Position numbers and translations under genes: made by a program. A stretch of DNA of 44,765 nucleotides from Deferribacteraceae bacterium. Its GTDB lineage: Bacteria; Chrysiogenota; Deferribacteres; Deferribacterales; JAISNW01. Positions 34,943-43,132 of the stretch are shown here, one piece after another. The DNA lies in assembly GCA_031256375.1 (NCBI GenBank), contig JAIRQX010000003.1, forward strand, positions 1 through 44,765. Reading direction: 5' to 3'. A model generated the notes under the pieces. That model was not told where the DNA came from, did no database searches, and saw only the letters and a list, made by a program, of their open reading frames with translations. Position 1 is the stretch's first letter. Every line of letters starts with the position of its first letter.

Positions 34943-35698
34943 ATGCGGGTAGAAATAGCGCTTAGTTGGGACAGTAATATTGATAAGGTCACATCAAATT
35001 ACCGTATGGCTTTAGCATCGTTGATTAAAGAGGCTTTTAACAAATCATCGGAAAAATTCAAGGTTTCGTTGTACGATTCAGGACACAGATACAAACCGTT
35101 TACATTTTCAATACATTTTCCGTTAAACAGAGAAAAAAACGAAAAAAATTTCATATATCTGTCAGGCAATAAGGCTATACTGACATTTTCCTCCCCGGAT
35201 TATGAATATATTATGAATTTCTGTAACGGTATTCAAAAAATAAGGCAATATAATATGGGTTTTCCTGTGTATATAGGGCAAACTATGCTTTTACCCAACG
35301 AAACCGTTATGGAAAACAAAAGGGTTTGGCATACGGACGCCGCGGTTTTTCATATGTACGATGATGAAGGCAAGCGTTCAGGGTATGCCAAAGAGGGAGA
35401 GTATGGTTTTAATGCGGCTGTAATGAGACATATACAAGCCAAGGTCAGAAAAGCGTTTCCAGATATGGCTGAGGAAGATATCAACACGATCTCAATTCAA
35501 TGGATATGGGCTAAAAATATTGCGGTATCACATTATAACAGCCTTGTTTCATGCGTTGAGGGAGTCTTTTGCCTGACGGCGCCTTCAGAGGCGCAGCAAC
35601 TCTTTTATGACACAGGTCTAGGAGCCAGAAATTCTCAGGGGTTTGGAATGTTGTTTTGTGGAGAACACAGAACGCTCCCTAATGGCGGTGTTAAATGA
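34943..35698 (+). CDS. cas6: CRISPR endoribonuclease Cas6
   Basis: A 251-residue Cas6, which cuts the CRISPR transcript within each repeat to release crRNAs. The C-terminal glycine-rich loop GLGARNSQGFG (225-234) is the family hallmark; the N-terminal half has the expected ferredoxin-like pattern (FTFSIHFPL, YIGQTMLLPN). It opens the cas operon with GAGG upstream, and its stop overlaps cas8b as ATGA. Confidence 0.92.
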   Translation: MRVEIALSWDSNIDKVTSNYRMALASLIKEAFNKSSEKFKVSLYDSGHRYKPFTFSIHFPLNREKNEKNFIYLSGNKAILTFSSPDYEYIMNFCNGIQKIRQYNMGFPVYIGQTMLLPNETVMENKRVWHTDAAVFHMYDDEGKRSGYAKEGEYGFNAAVMRHIQAKVRKAFPDMAEEDINTISIQWIWAKNIAVSHYNSLVSCVEGVFCLTAPSEAQQLFYDTGLGARNSQGFGMLFCGEHRTLPNGGVK

Positions 35699-37242
35699 GC
35701 GAAATCAAAGTATATCTGAAAGACTGGAGCTTTAACGCCGGCGTAGTGGGATTTATGAGCATATTCGGAAATACTGTTGAGGATATTAAAGGTGCAGGCA
35801 TAAATGTTGAAAGTAATTATATAACTTTTGATAAATCGTTGCTGGATGGTTTCGGGGAGAGATATAGAGAACATCTGATAAGGTATTTTTTGACTGATAA
35901 TCTTCTGGACAAGCAGATTAAGTTGCTGGAAGATGAGGAATCTGTAAAGAAACTAAAGAAACAGGATTGGGAAAAATCTGATTTTAAAGTTTTTTATAAA
36001 ATATTTGAAAATGTGAATATAAAAAGTCTTGATGAGTTAAAATCAAATGGCAAAAGCGCATCGGAAGCTATACGAAAGGCTAAAAATGATAAATATTTTG
36101 AAAATGCACAGGAATCTGACGAACTCCTGACAAGCAGATTTATAAATTACGGTGGCAGAAACGCGGTACAAATAGCCGGAGTTAATGATATAATTCAAGC
36201 TATCAATAAGTGCGTTGAATATTTGAACACAGAAAACAGTAATCCAAGTAAAAACTCATGCTCAATGTGTGGCAATAAAGATGCACAAAAGAAATATATG
36301 TCCTCAGTAAACACAATGGGCGGTTATGGAGGTAGTTCTATATCATGGTTTTATAAGGATATTTATATTTGTTCTGTATGTGAAATAGTGTATAGATGTA
36401 TGTTGTCAGCTCTTTCAAAAGCGGCTAACAGCATTTATTATTTTGCCAATATCAACACGTCGGTTAAAAATCTTTTTGAATGCAACATGAATCTAAAAAC
36501 TGTTGAGATAGGTGCAAATGCGCTATTGAGTTACATTGAGCGTATCAAAAAGTTAGCGGAGCTAGATATTGAACGGCGTAATTTTAACTCCTTTCAGTTT
36601 ATCAAAACAGAACAAAATGGACTGATAGGTAAACCCGGTTACAACCTTTATCAATATCACATCACACAGGAACTTATGAGATTTTTTTCGGAATATCCGC
36701 CTCCGTCAGGTTCATATGCCCATGATCAGGGCACATGGATATACATTTACGAATCATGGCTTGAAAAAGCTCTTGTAGGCACACTTGGCTGGGCGGACGC
36801 GGCGACGCTTTTTAACGCGGGGATAAACAAAAAAACAAGCGTACTGTTGTTTTACGCTGTAATATATATATCAGCATATCGCAAAATAACTGGAGGTAAT
36901 ATGGATGTAAAAAAAGAAACCAATGTCATCGGATGGGGCGGAAAATGCGGTTCTGATTTAAAAATCAGACTGGAGACGGGAAAAGCTGAAGGGCTTGCTT
37001 ATGCTTTACTCGGAGCGTTAAAAACTGAAAATATGAACGAGTTTTTGAACAGCTATATGCGCGCAATGATGAGTTATGATCTTCCGCCGACCTTTCCTAC
37101 GGAACTGCTGGAGGATAAAGAGAGGTTTATCCAATTCGGATATGCTTTTCTGGCTGGATTATTGCAGGGGGACAGAAAAAATGATGATAAAAAAGGGACC
37201 GATAACAATTCAAATGCAACAAAGGAGATAGCAAATGGCTAA
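35695..37242 (+). CDS. cas8b: Type I-B Cascade large subunit Cas8b (Cst1-like, CXXC-CXXC)
   Basis: A 515-residue large subunit with zinc-finger-like pairs CSMC (Cys189, Cys192) and CSVC (Cys226, Cys229), the hallmark of the CXXC_CXXC Cst1/Cas8 family found in type I-B (Tneap-like) systems. It is expected to recognise the PAM and hold Cascade on target. The N-terminal LKDWSFNAGVVGFM segment is typical. Position between cas6 and cas7, with ATGA and 8-bp overlaps, supports the call; sequence in this family is variable, so the subtype label is less sure than the role. Confidence 0.82.
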   Translation: MSEIKVYLKDWSFNAGVVGFMSIFGNTVEDIKGAGINVESNYITFDKSLLDGFGERYREHLIRYFLTDNLLDKQIKLLEDEESVKKLKKQDWEKSDFKVFYKIFENVNIKSLDELKSNGKSASEAIRKAKNDKYFENAQESDELLTSRFINYGGRNAVQIAGVNDIIQAINKCVEYLNTENSNPSKNSCSMCGNKDAQKKYMSSVNTMGGYGGSSISWFYKDIYICSVCEIVYRCMLSALSKAANSIYYFANINTSVKNLFECNMNLKTVEIGANALLSYIERIKKLAELDIERRNFNSFQFIKTEQNGLIGKPGYNLYQYHITQELMRFFSEYPPPSGSYAHDQGTWIYIYESWLEKALVGTLGWADAATLFNAGINKKTSVLLFYAVIYISAYRKITGGNMDVKKETNVIGWGGKCGSDLKIRLETGKAEGLAYALLGALKTENMNEFLNSYMRAMMSYDLPPTFPTELLEDKERFIQFGYAFLAGLLQGDRKNDDKKGTDNNSNATKEIANG

Positions 37243-38179
37243 ACATCTTACATTCACAATACTTTTTCAGGGGCGTAACCTTAATTACGGAGAAAGTGTC
37301 GGCACCGTAGGCACATTAAAAAAACATTACAGGGACGGCAGGGTTCATTCGTATCTTAGCCGTCAGGCGTTGCGATATAGTCTTATTGAGATATTAGCGT
37401 CTTGGGATAAAAAATGGAAAACAAAAGTTGAGGGTGAAGGAAAAACTCTCCAATACTCTTACTCCGCTACAATAAAGGATAATCCAGAATTGGACCTGTT
37501 TGGATATATGAAAACAAAGAGCAGTAAAGATAAAAAGAAAGAGGGGGAGGATTCAAAGGAGAAAACCATGCTCCGCCCCGCTCCTGTGCGTATAAGCGAT
37601 GCCACATCATTAGAGGCTTGGAACTCTGAAACAGCGTTTAACAACAATATGGGGCTTATGCGCAGAACCGGAAGCGACTCTTTGGGGCTGATTCCATACC
37701 AATATGAATCGCATATGTCATGGTACACCTACACCGTAACAATAGATTTGGAAAATATCGGCAAAAACGAGAACTCCGAAGAGGTTGTTATTGACGAAAA
37801 AGAGAGATTTAAACGTATTAGTACACTTCTGGACGGGATAAAATGTCTTTACAGAGATATACGCGGCCGCAGGGAAGACTTAAGCCCGATTTTTATAATA
37901 GGGGGCGTGACCGGCACAGGCAACCCAATATTTTACAACTTATTAAAGGTTGATTATAAAAATAACGCCGATACTCTTAATGTGGAAACGATTAAAAGCC
38001 GCATGAACATTACAGCGCCACCGGAAAATAAACCTATTAGGGATGAAATCCGCGTTGGGTTTACAAGCGGCATATTCGGCAACGAAGGCGATATCAAGAA
38101 TCTGCCGAATGCAACAACTGTAGAGGAGTTTTTTAACGCTATAAAACAGGATATAAGCAAAGTTTACGGAGTTGCATAA
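37235..38179 (+). CDS. cas7: Cascade backbone Cas7 (Cst2/DevR family)
   Basis: A 314-residue Cas7 of the Cst2/DevR group that polymerises along the crRNA. Landmarks: FTILFQGRNLNYGES at the N-terminus, RVHSYLSRQALRYSL, RPAPVRISDATSLEAW, and a C-terminal GFTSGIFGNEGDI. A charged insertion (residues about 85-110) is rich in Lys and Glu. AAGGAG precedes ATG 37235, and its TAA overlaps the cas5 start as TAATG. Confidence 0.92.
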   Translation: MAKHLTFTILFQGRNLNYGESVGTVGTLKKHYRDGRVHSYLSRQALRYSLIEILASWDKKWKTKVEGEGKTLQYSYSATIKDNPELDLFGYMKTKSSKDKKKEGEDSKEKTMLRPAPVRISDATSLEAWNSETAFNNNMGLMRRTGSDSLGLIPYQYESHMSWYTYTVTIDLENIGKNENSEEVVIDEKERFKRISTLLDGIKCLYRDIRGRREDLSPIFIIGGVTGTGNPIFYNLLKVDYKNNADTLNVETIKSRMNITAPPENKPIRDEIRVGFTSGIFGNEGDIKNLPNATTVEEFFNAIKQDISKVYGVA

Positions 38180-38886
38180 TGAAAGCTCTGCGTGTGGAGC
38201 TTTATCAGGATCATGTATGCTGGCGGCAGGAGACCGGATACCGTTTTTTTCAAACTTATCCCCTCCCCACCCCATCTATGGTGCGCGGGCTTGTGCATAA
38301 ACTGATGGGGGTTAAACCGGGCGGCAACCGGTATATCCCACTTAAGATAAGCATTCAGGGTAGGTATGACTCCATATTTGTTGATATGCAGCGTTGGGAT
38401 ATGGAGACAAAAAAGCGAAACGGCGCGTCTAACGCAGATTCGCATACGCTTATGTTCTGGGAAGAGCTTGCCAATGTTTGCCTCACTCTGCATATAGCAT
38501 TTAAAAATGATAACGAAACCAACCTTATAAAGTTAAAAGAGGGGTTTATAGGAAACACTGTAGTATTAGGCAGAAATGAAGATATTACCAGAATTGACAG
38601 CATTGATATTGTAGAGCTTGTAACGCCTTCAAACAAACTTTCACCTAAATATCCGATGTTTATGCCTAAAAATGAAGATAATGAAGGATACCCCGTGTTT
38701 CATTTGCCATTTGCGTACAGTATTATAGGCTCTCAGCGGATATTTAAGTATATTGACGCCTGCCTAATTAACGCTGGATCTCAGATAAAATCAAAATATT
38801 GCTTAGTGGCATGTAATTACCCCGAACACCCTGTATGTTTTTTGGAGCTAAACGATGACGATGAAAAAGATATTAGCGAAAAGTGA
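38179..38886 (+). CDS. cas5: Cascade subunit Cas5 (I-B/Cas5t-like)
   Basis: A 235-residue Cas5 that caps the 5' handle of the crRNA. The N-terminal LRVELYQDHVCWRQETGYRFFQTYPLPTPSMVRGLVHKLMG matches the Cas5 RAMP start (substrate-binding Gly and PTPS motif). Start overlaps the cas7 stop (TAATG); end overlaps cas3 by 32 bp. Confidence 0.92.
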   Translation: MKALRVELYQDHVCWRQETGYRFFQTYPLPTPSMVRGLVHKLMGVKPGGNRYIPLKISIQGRYDSIFVDMQRWDMETKKRNGASNADSHTLMFWEELANVCLTLHIAFKNDNETNLIKLKEGFIGNTVVLGRNEDITRIDSIDIVELVTPSNKLSPKYPMFMPKNEDNEGYPVFHLPFAYSIIGSQRIFKYIDACLINAGSQIKSKYCLVACNYPEHPVCFLELNDDDEKDISEK

Positions 38887-41122
38887 CGGAACCACTCTGG
38901 AAGAACACACAAACGCTCTGATAGCCTGTTATGATAATTGGTTAGTGCAAATACAAAAAATAAACCCTTTGCTATACGATAAAATAGCGGACTGGCGCTC
39001 TTTTGTAAGAGATATGCTGTTTTTTCACGATCAGGGGAAAAGAGTTGCGCCTTTTCAACAAAATTTGTCAGACAAGTCAAAACAACCCGTGTGGCACGAG
39101 CTATTGTCTTTAGCGTTTATATCGGAAGAAAAAGAAGATTCATGGGGTGATTGCGCCAAGTATATACTCAACGCCATTGCCAACCATCATAAGAGAGACA
39201 GGGGAAATCCGGAAATACGGAAATTGCATATTGAATATCTAAAAGATATTTATGACGACTATAAAAATAATAAGCCAACAGACTGGGACTGGCTAAAAAG
39301 CAATGGTTGGGATGAGTGTATTGAAAAAACGGTAAATTGTATATTTTATGATACAGACTTTTTCGGTAAGAGTAACTTTGATCCTTTTAAGCACAATTTT
39401 TTTAAAGGTATGCTGCATAAGTGCGATTACGCTGCATCTGCCGGACTGAAAAATATGGAAACTATTTACAGCGGCAATTATAATTTAGCTTTTCAGAACT
39501 ATATGTCATATAAACCCCTTTCCCCGCTGCAAGAAAAATCGGGAGAACTGTCAGAAAAAAGCGTAATACTTATTGCTCCTACAGGTAGTGGCAAAACAGA
39601 GCTTTCCATGAACTGGGTACGCAAAAACGGAAGCTGCAAAGTGTTTTATCTGCTGGGAATGCGCACGGCGGTTCAAAAGATGTATGAGCGTTGGAAAGAT
39701 TGTTTTGGAGACAGCAATGTAAAACTGCTTCATGGTGAAATTGCCTATTATATGATTGGTGAGGAGATGGGAAACGAACAATACAATAATCTCCATGATA
39801 AGCTAACTATGGTTAAACAACTGTCTATGCCTATTACCATAGCCACTGCGGATCAGATTATTACATCCACGCTGAAATATCACTCGTTTGAAACGGTATA
39901 TCTCACGTGCGCCTACAGTCAGATAATAGTTGACGAAATACAGAGCTTTGACCCGCAAGCGATGGCAATTATAGTATATTTCTTAAAGGAGATACACAAC
40001 CTTGGAGGCGGGTTTTTGCTTATGACCGCCACGCTGCCTCCGTTTATAAAAAAAGAGTTGTCAAAATTAAACAATGTTGAATTACTTGATCCTCTGGGGT
40101 ATGAATCACACCCAAAATCACTCAATATGGACCTAAAACGACACAGATTTAACTGGCTTGAAAACAGTTATATAAACAGCAATAAAACTATTGCGCATAT
40201 TATGGACTCTTTTAAGGAAGGCAAAAGCGTATTGGCAATCTGCAATACTGTCGCTATAGCGCAGGATGTTACACAAAAATTGAGCAAAAGCGGCGTAGAG
40301 GTTAATCTTTTGCACGCGCGGTTTATCCGCAAAGACAGAAATGATAAAGAGGAGCAAATAACAAAAGACGCGCCGTCCGACAGAGAAAAGAGCAAGCCTG
40401 TAATATGGGTATCCACACAGATAGTGGAAGCAAGCCTTGATATAGATTTTGATGAAATGCACACAGAGATATGCACTGTGGACAGCCTTCTGCAACGGTT
40501 CGGCAGATGTTACCGCAAGCGTGAATATGGCGGAAATGTGCCGAATATCTTTATTTATGATTATGACAAAGACGGTAATCCAAAAAACTATACAGAATTG
40601 GTTTATGACAAAGAATTGCTTGAGTTCACTAAAAAACATATAGCTGAATATGATGACAGATTACTTACTGAAAAAGATAAATATATATTTTTTAACGATG
40701 TTTTTTCAGAACTCACGGACACAAGCGAGTACAAAAAAAAGTACAACAATATGCTGACGTTGCTCAAAAACAGTTACAGAGCGGAAACTCGTAAAGAAGC
40801 ACAGGATTTGTTCAGACAGAGCGGAATGCTCAACTTTAGTATTGTGCCGTTTGAGCTCCAGCCGGAAGTGGATGGACTTTTAGAAAACTGGGCAAATTCA
40901 AGCGGTAAAGAGCGCGTCGCTACACAGGCGGATATTATGCAATATACTGTCAGCGCGGCAGTTAAACGCAATGATATAGCAAAGCTACGCTCTCTTGAAA
41001 AAGATTATCCGAACAGTAAATTTGCTGCAAATCTGTATTACGCGCCGGAAACGCTTTACAAATATGACAATATTACAGGATTACAATATATAAAAGGTGA
41101 TGAACCTATAATTTTAGATTAA
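38855..41122 (+). CDS. cas3: Cas3 HD nuclease-helicase
   Basis: A 755-residue fused HD nuclease and superfamily 2 helicase that unwinds and degrades DNA bound by Cascade. HD ligands: His18, His58-Asp59 (FFHDQGKR), His81 and His111-His112. Helicase: Walker A APTGSGKT at 241-248, DEIQ box at 360-363 (instead of DEVH), MTATLP (motif III) and LLQRFGRCYRK (motif VI). Start at ATG 38855 (GGAG 12 bp upstream) overlaps cas5 by 32 bp. Confidence 0.95.
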   Translation: MTMKKILAKSDGTTLEEHTNALIACYDNWLVQIQKINPLLYDKIADWRSFVRDMLFFHDQGKRVAPFQQNLSDKSKQPVWHELLSLAFISEEKEDSWGDCAKYILNAIANHHKRDRGNPEIRKLHIEYLKDIYDDYKNNKPTDWDWLKSNGWDECIEKTVNCIFYDTDFFGKSNFDPFKHNFFKGMLHKCDYAASAGLKNMETIYSGNYNLAFQNYMSYKPLSPLQEKSGELSEKSVILIAPTGSGKTELSMNWVRKNGSCKVFYLLGMRTAVQKMYERWKDCFGDSNVKLLHGEIAYYMIGEEMGNEQYNNLHDKLTMVKQLSMPITIATADQIITSTLKYHSFETVYLTCAYSQIIVDEIQSFDPQAMAIIVYFLKEIHNLGGGFLLMTATLPPFIKKELSKLNNVELLDPLGYESHPKSLNMDLKRHRFNWLENSYINSNKTIAHIMDSFKEGKSVLAICNTVAIAQDVTQKLSKSGVEVNLLHARFIRKDRNDKEEQITKDAPSDREKSKPVIWVSTQIVEASLDIDFDEMHTEICTVDSLLQRFGRCYRKREYGGNVPNIFIYDYDKDGNPKNYTELVYDKELLEFTKKHIAEYDDRLLTEKDKYIFFNDVFSELTDTSEYKKKYNNMLTLLKNSYRAETRKEAQDLFRQSGMLNFSIVPFELQPEVDGLLENWANSSGKERVATQADIMQYTVSAAVKRNDIAKLRSLEKDYPNSKFAANLYYAPETLYKYDNITGLQYIKGDEPIILD

Positions 41123-41125
41123 CAA

Positions 41126-41617
41126 ATGATTACGGGCTCAGAATTTGCATATTATTATCTTTGTGCGCGCAAACTTTGGCTGTTTTCCCATGCCATACAC
41201 ATGGAGCATGAAAGCGACAGAGTTGCAGAAGGGCGGTTGCTGCACGAAACAAGCTACTCAAGGGAAAAGAAAGAGATAGATATGTTTGGCTGCGTGATAG
41301 ATCATTTTGATAATAAAAATAACATTATCCATGAGGTTAAACTATCCCCCGCCGTCAGTGATGTTCACATTAAACAGTTGCAGTATTATATTTACCGCTT
41401 TAAGCATGAAGCGGATCTGTTATGCACGGGGATGATAGACTACCCAAAGTTAAAACGAAAACAGCCGGTGACATTAAGCGATGCAGATGAAGAACAGATA
41501 GAAACGGATTTAGCGGAGATTATGAAGATAAAAACACAAGCATCACCACCTCCTAGCCCTGAAATTATGAATAATATATGCAAGTCCTGCGCCTACGCGG
41601 CATACTGTTTCGCGTAA
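41126..41617 (+). CDS. cas4: Cas4 Fe-S exonuclease
   Basis: A 163-residue RecB-like nuclease involved in PAM selection and trimming of prespacers. Four Cys (Cys13, Cys152, Cys155, Cys161) are placed to hold a 4Fe-4S cluster; GRLLHE and EVKLSP provide the RecB-type catalytic residues. It lies 3 bp after cas3 and 4 bp before cas1, the usual adaptation-module layout. Confidence 0.93.
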   Translation: MITGSEFAYYYLCARKLWLFSHAIHMEHESDRVAEGRLLHETSYSREKKEIDMFGCVIDHFDNKNNIIHEVKLSPAVSDVHIKQLQYYIYRFKHEADLLCTGMIDYPKLKRKQPVTLSDADEEQIETDLAEIMKIKTQASPPPSPEIMNNICKSCAYAAYCFA

Positions 41618-41621
41618 TAAT

Positions 41622-42662
41622 ATGCGTTCATATTATATTTTAAGGTCAGGCAGACTGAGTCAGAAAGACAAATCTCTGTTGTTTTCCAGCGGTTACGATG
41701 TGGAACATACGCTTTTTGAAGATTTAACGGAAGATGAGCAGAAAAATGTGGTTCAAAAAAGTTGGCTGCCTGTGGAAGAGGTTGACAGTATTTATTTTTT
41801 CGGGGAGACCGATACAAACTCCAGAGCGTTGGGACTTCTTGGAAGCCATGGGATATGCGCACATTACTTTAACTATTATGGGTGGTACACAGGCTCTTTT
41901 GTGCCGCGCAAAAGCCTTATTTCAGGCGAAACAACGGTACGTCAGAGCGAACATTATTTAAACGAAGAAAAGCGAATGGTTTTGGCAAGGGAGTTTGTAT
42001 CAGGTTCAATATATTCCATGAGAGAGGTTTTGCGCCCGCACTCAGAAAAAAATGCCCAGATAAAAACAATTATGGACGAAATAAAAGGACTGCAAAAAGA
42101 ATTGATAAAACAGGCAAATATTCCCGCTGTTATGGGAATAGAGGGCAATACCAAGATTAAATATTATATGGCAATAAAGCAAATAATACCCGACGAATTT
42201 GAGTTTGAAAAACGGGTAAAACATCCGCCGGATAATGCTGTGAATGCGCTAATCTCATTCGTAAACAGCCTTGTGTACACTGCTATACTGAAAGAACTTT
42301 ATTCAACGCCGCTTCATCCGTCAGTGGGTTTCCTGCATGAACCTTTTGAGCGGCGCTATACGCTGGTTCTGGATATTTCAGAAATATTTAAGCCGTTGAT
42401 AGGGGATAAAATAATTCTGGAACTGCTGAATAACAAAAGACTGCGTCTTTCCCACTTTGATAAAGACCTGAACTATTGCTATCTTAACGATTCCGGCAGA
42501 AAGGTAGTGGTATCGGCATTTGACGAAAAGGTTAAATCCACAATAAAACATAAAAAACTCAAAAAAATGTTGTCATGGAAGCAAATGATACGGATGGAAT
42601 TGTACAAAATAATGAAACATATAACTAAGGATGAGCAATACAATCATTTCAGGCTGAAATAA
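41622..42662 (+). CDS. cas1: CRISPR integrase Cas1
   Basis: A 346-residue Cas1 of the type I-B kind. Metal ligands Glu174 (MGIEGNTK), His239 (HPSVGFLHEP) and Glu254 (LDISEIFKP) are all present. The N-terminal beta domain has IYFFGETDTNSRALGLLGSHGI and FNYYGWYTGSF. With Cas2 it inserts spacers at the leader end of the array. Confidence 0.97.
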   Translation: MRSYYILRSGRLSQKDKSLLFSSGYDVEHTLFEDLTEDEQKNVVQKSWLPVEEVDSIYFFGETDTNSRALGLLGSHGICAHYFNYYGWYTGSFVPRKSLISGETTVRQSEHYLNEEKRMVLAREFVSGSIYSMREVLRPHSEKNAQIKTIMDEIKGLQKELIKQANIPAVMGIEGNTKIKYYMAIKQIIPDEFEFEKRVKHPPDNAVNALISFVNSLVYTAILKELYSTPLHPSVGFLHEPFERRYTLVLDISEIFKPLIGDKIILELLNNKRLRLSHFDKDLNYCYLNDSGRKVVVSAFDEKVKSTIKHKKLKKMLSWKQMIRMELYKIMKHITKDEQYNHFRLK

Positions 42663-42943
42663 TGTATTTGATAGCAATGTATGATATTACACTTAATGAA
42701 AGCGGACAGCGCAGATTATCAAGAATTCTAAAACTATTCCGGCAATATTTGCACCATACACAAAAATCTGTGTTTGAAGGTGAAATATCTGTCGCAAAAT
42801 TTAGCGAATTAAAATACAAAACAACGCAAATAATAGATAAAAATGCTGATTATATACTGTTTTTTACCGTTCCTAATAGAAAAAATATCACAAAAGAATG
42901 TTTAGGAGTAGATTTTGACGCTACCGCAAATATACTTGATTAG
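42662..42943 (+). CDS. cas2: Cas2
   Basis: A 93-residue Cas2 with the ferredoxin-like start MYLIAMYDIT (Asp8) and conserved RRLSRILK and KSVFEGEIS strands. It is the structural partner of Cas1. Its ATG overlaps the cas1 stop (TAATG). It is the last cas gene; the array starts 189 bp further on. Confidence 0.96.
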   Translation: MYLIAMYDITLNESGQRRLSRILKLFRQYLHHTQKSVFEGEISVAKFSELKYKTTQIIDKNADYILFFTVPNRKNITKECLGVDFDATANILD

Positions 42944-43132
42944 ATGTTTGAAAATTGTATATTGAAAAGTGATATTTGTTATAACACTATGTTGCAATCA
43001 AAACTTATCCCTATTGCGATATGGTAAAAAGCGTATAAAATCAAGTTGCTGTATATTACACTATCGGAGGTTTGGGAAAATTTTAAAATCTTTATTAAAA
43101 ATACTCAGTAATTATTAGTGACTTACTATCGG
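42944..43132 (+). promoter_or_regulatory. AT-rich region between cas2 and array, probable CRISPR leader
   Basis: No gene is seen. The 189 bp are AT-rich, with a palindrome-like TTATAA near 42979 and a good -10-like TATAAA at 43034-43039. It borders the first repeat and lies next to the adaptation genes, so it is the natural leader candidate. However, the reverse complement of the repeat (GTTTATATCC...GGCTTAAAC) looks more like common I-B repeats, so the leader could instead lie beyond the right edge of the window. Confidence 0.5.
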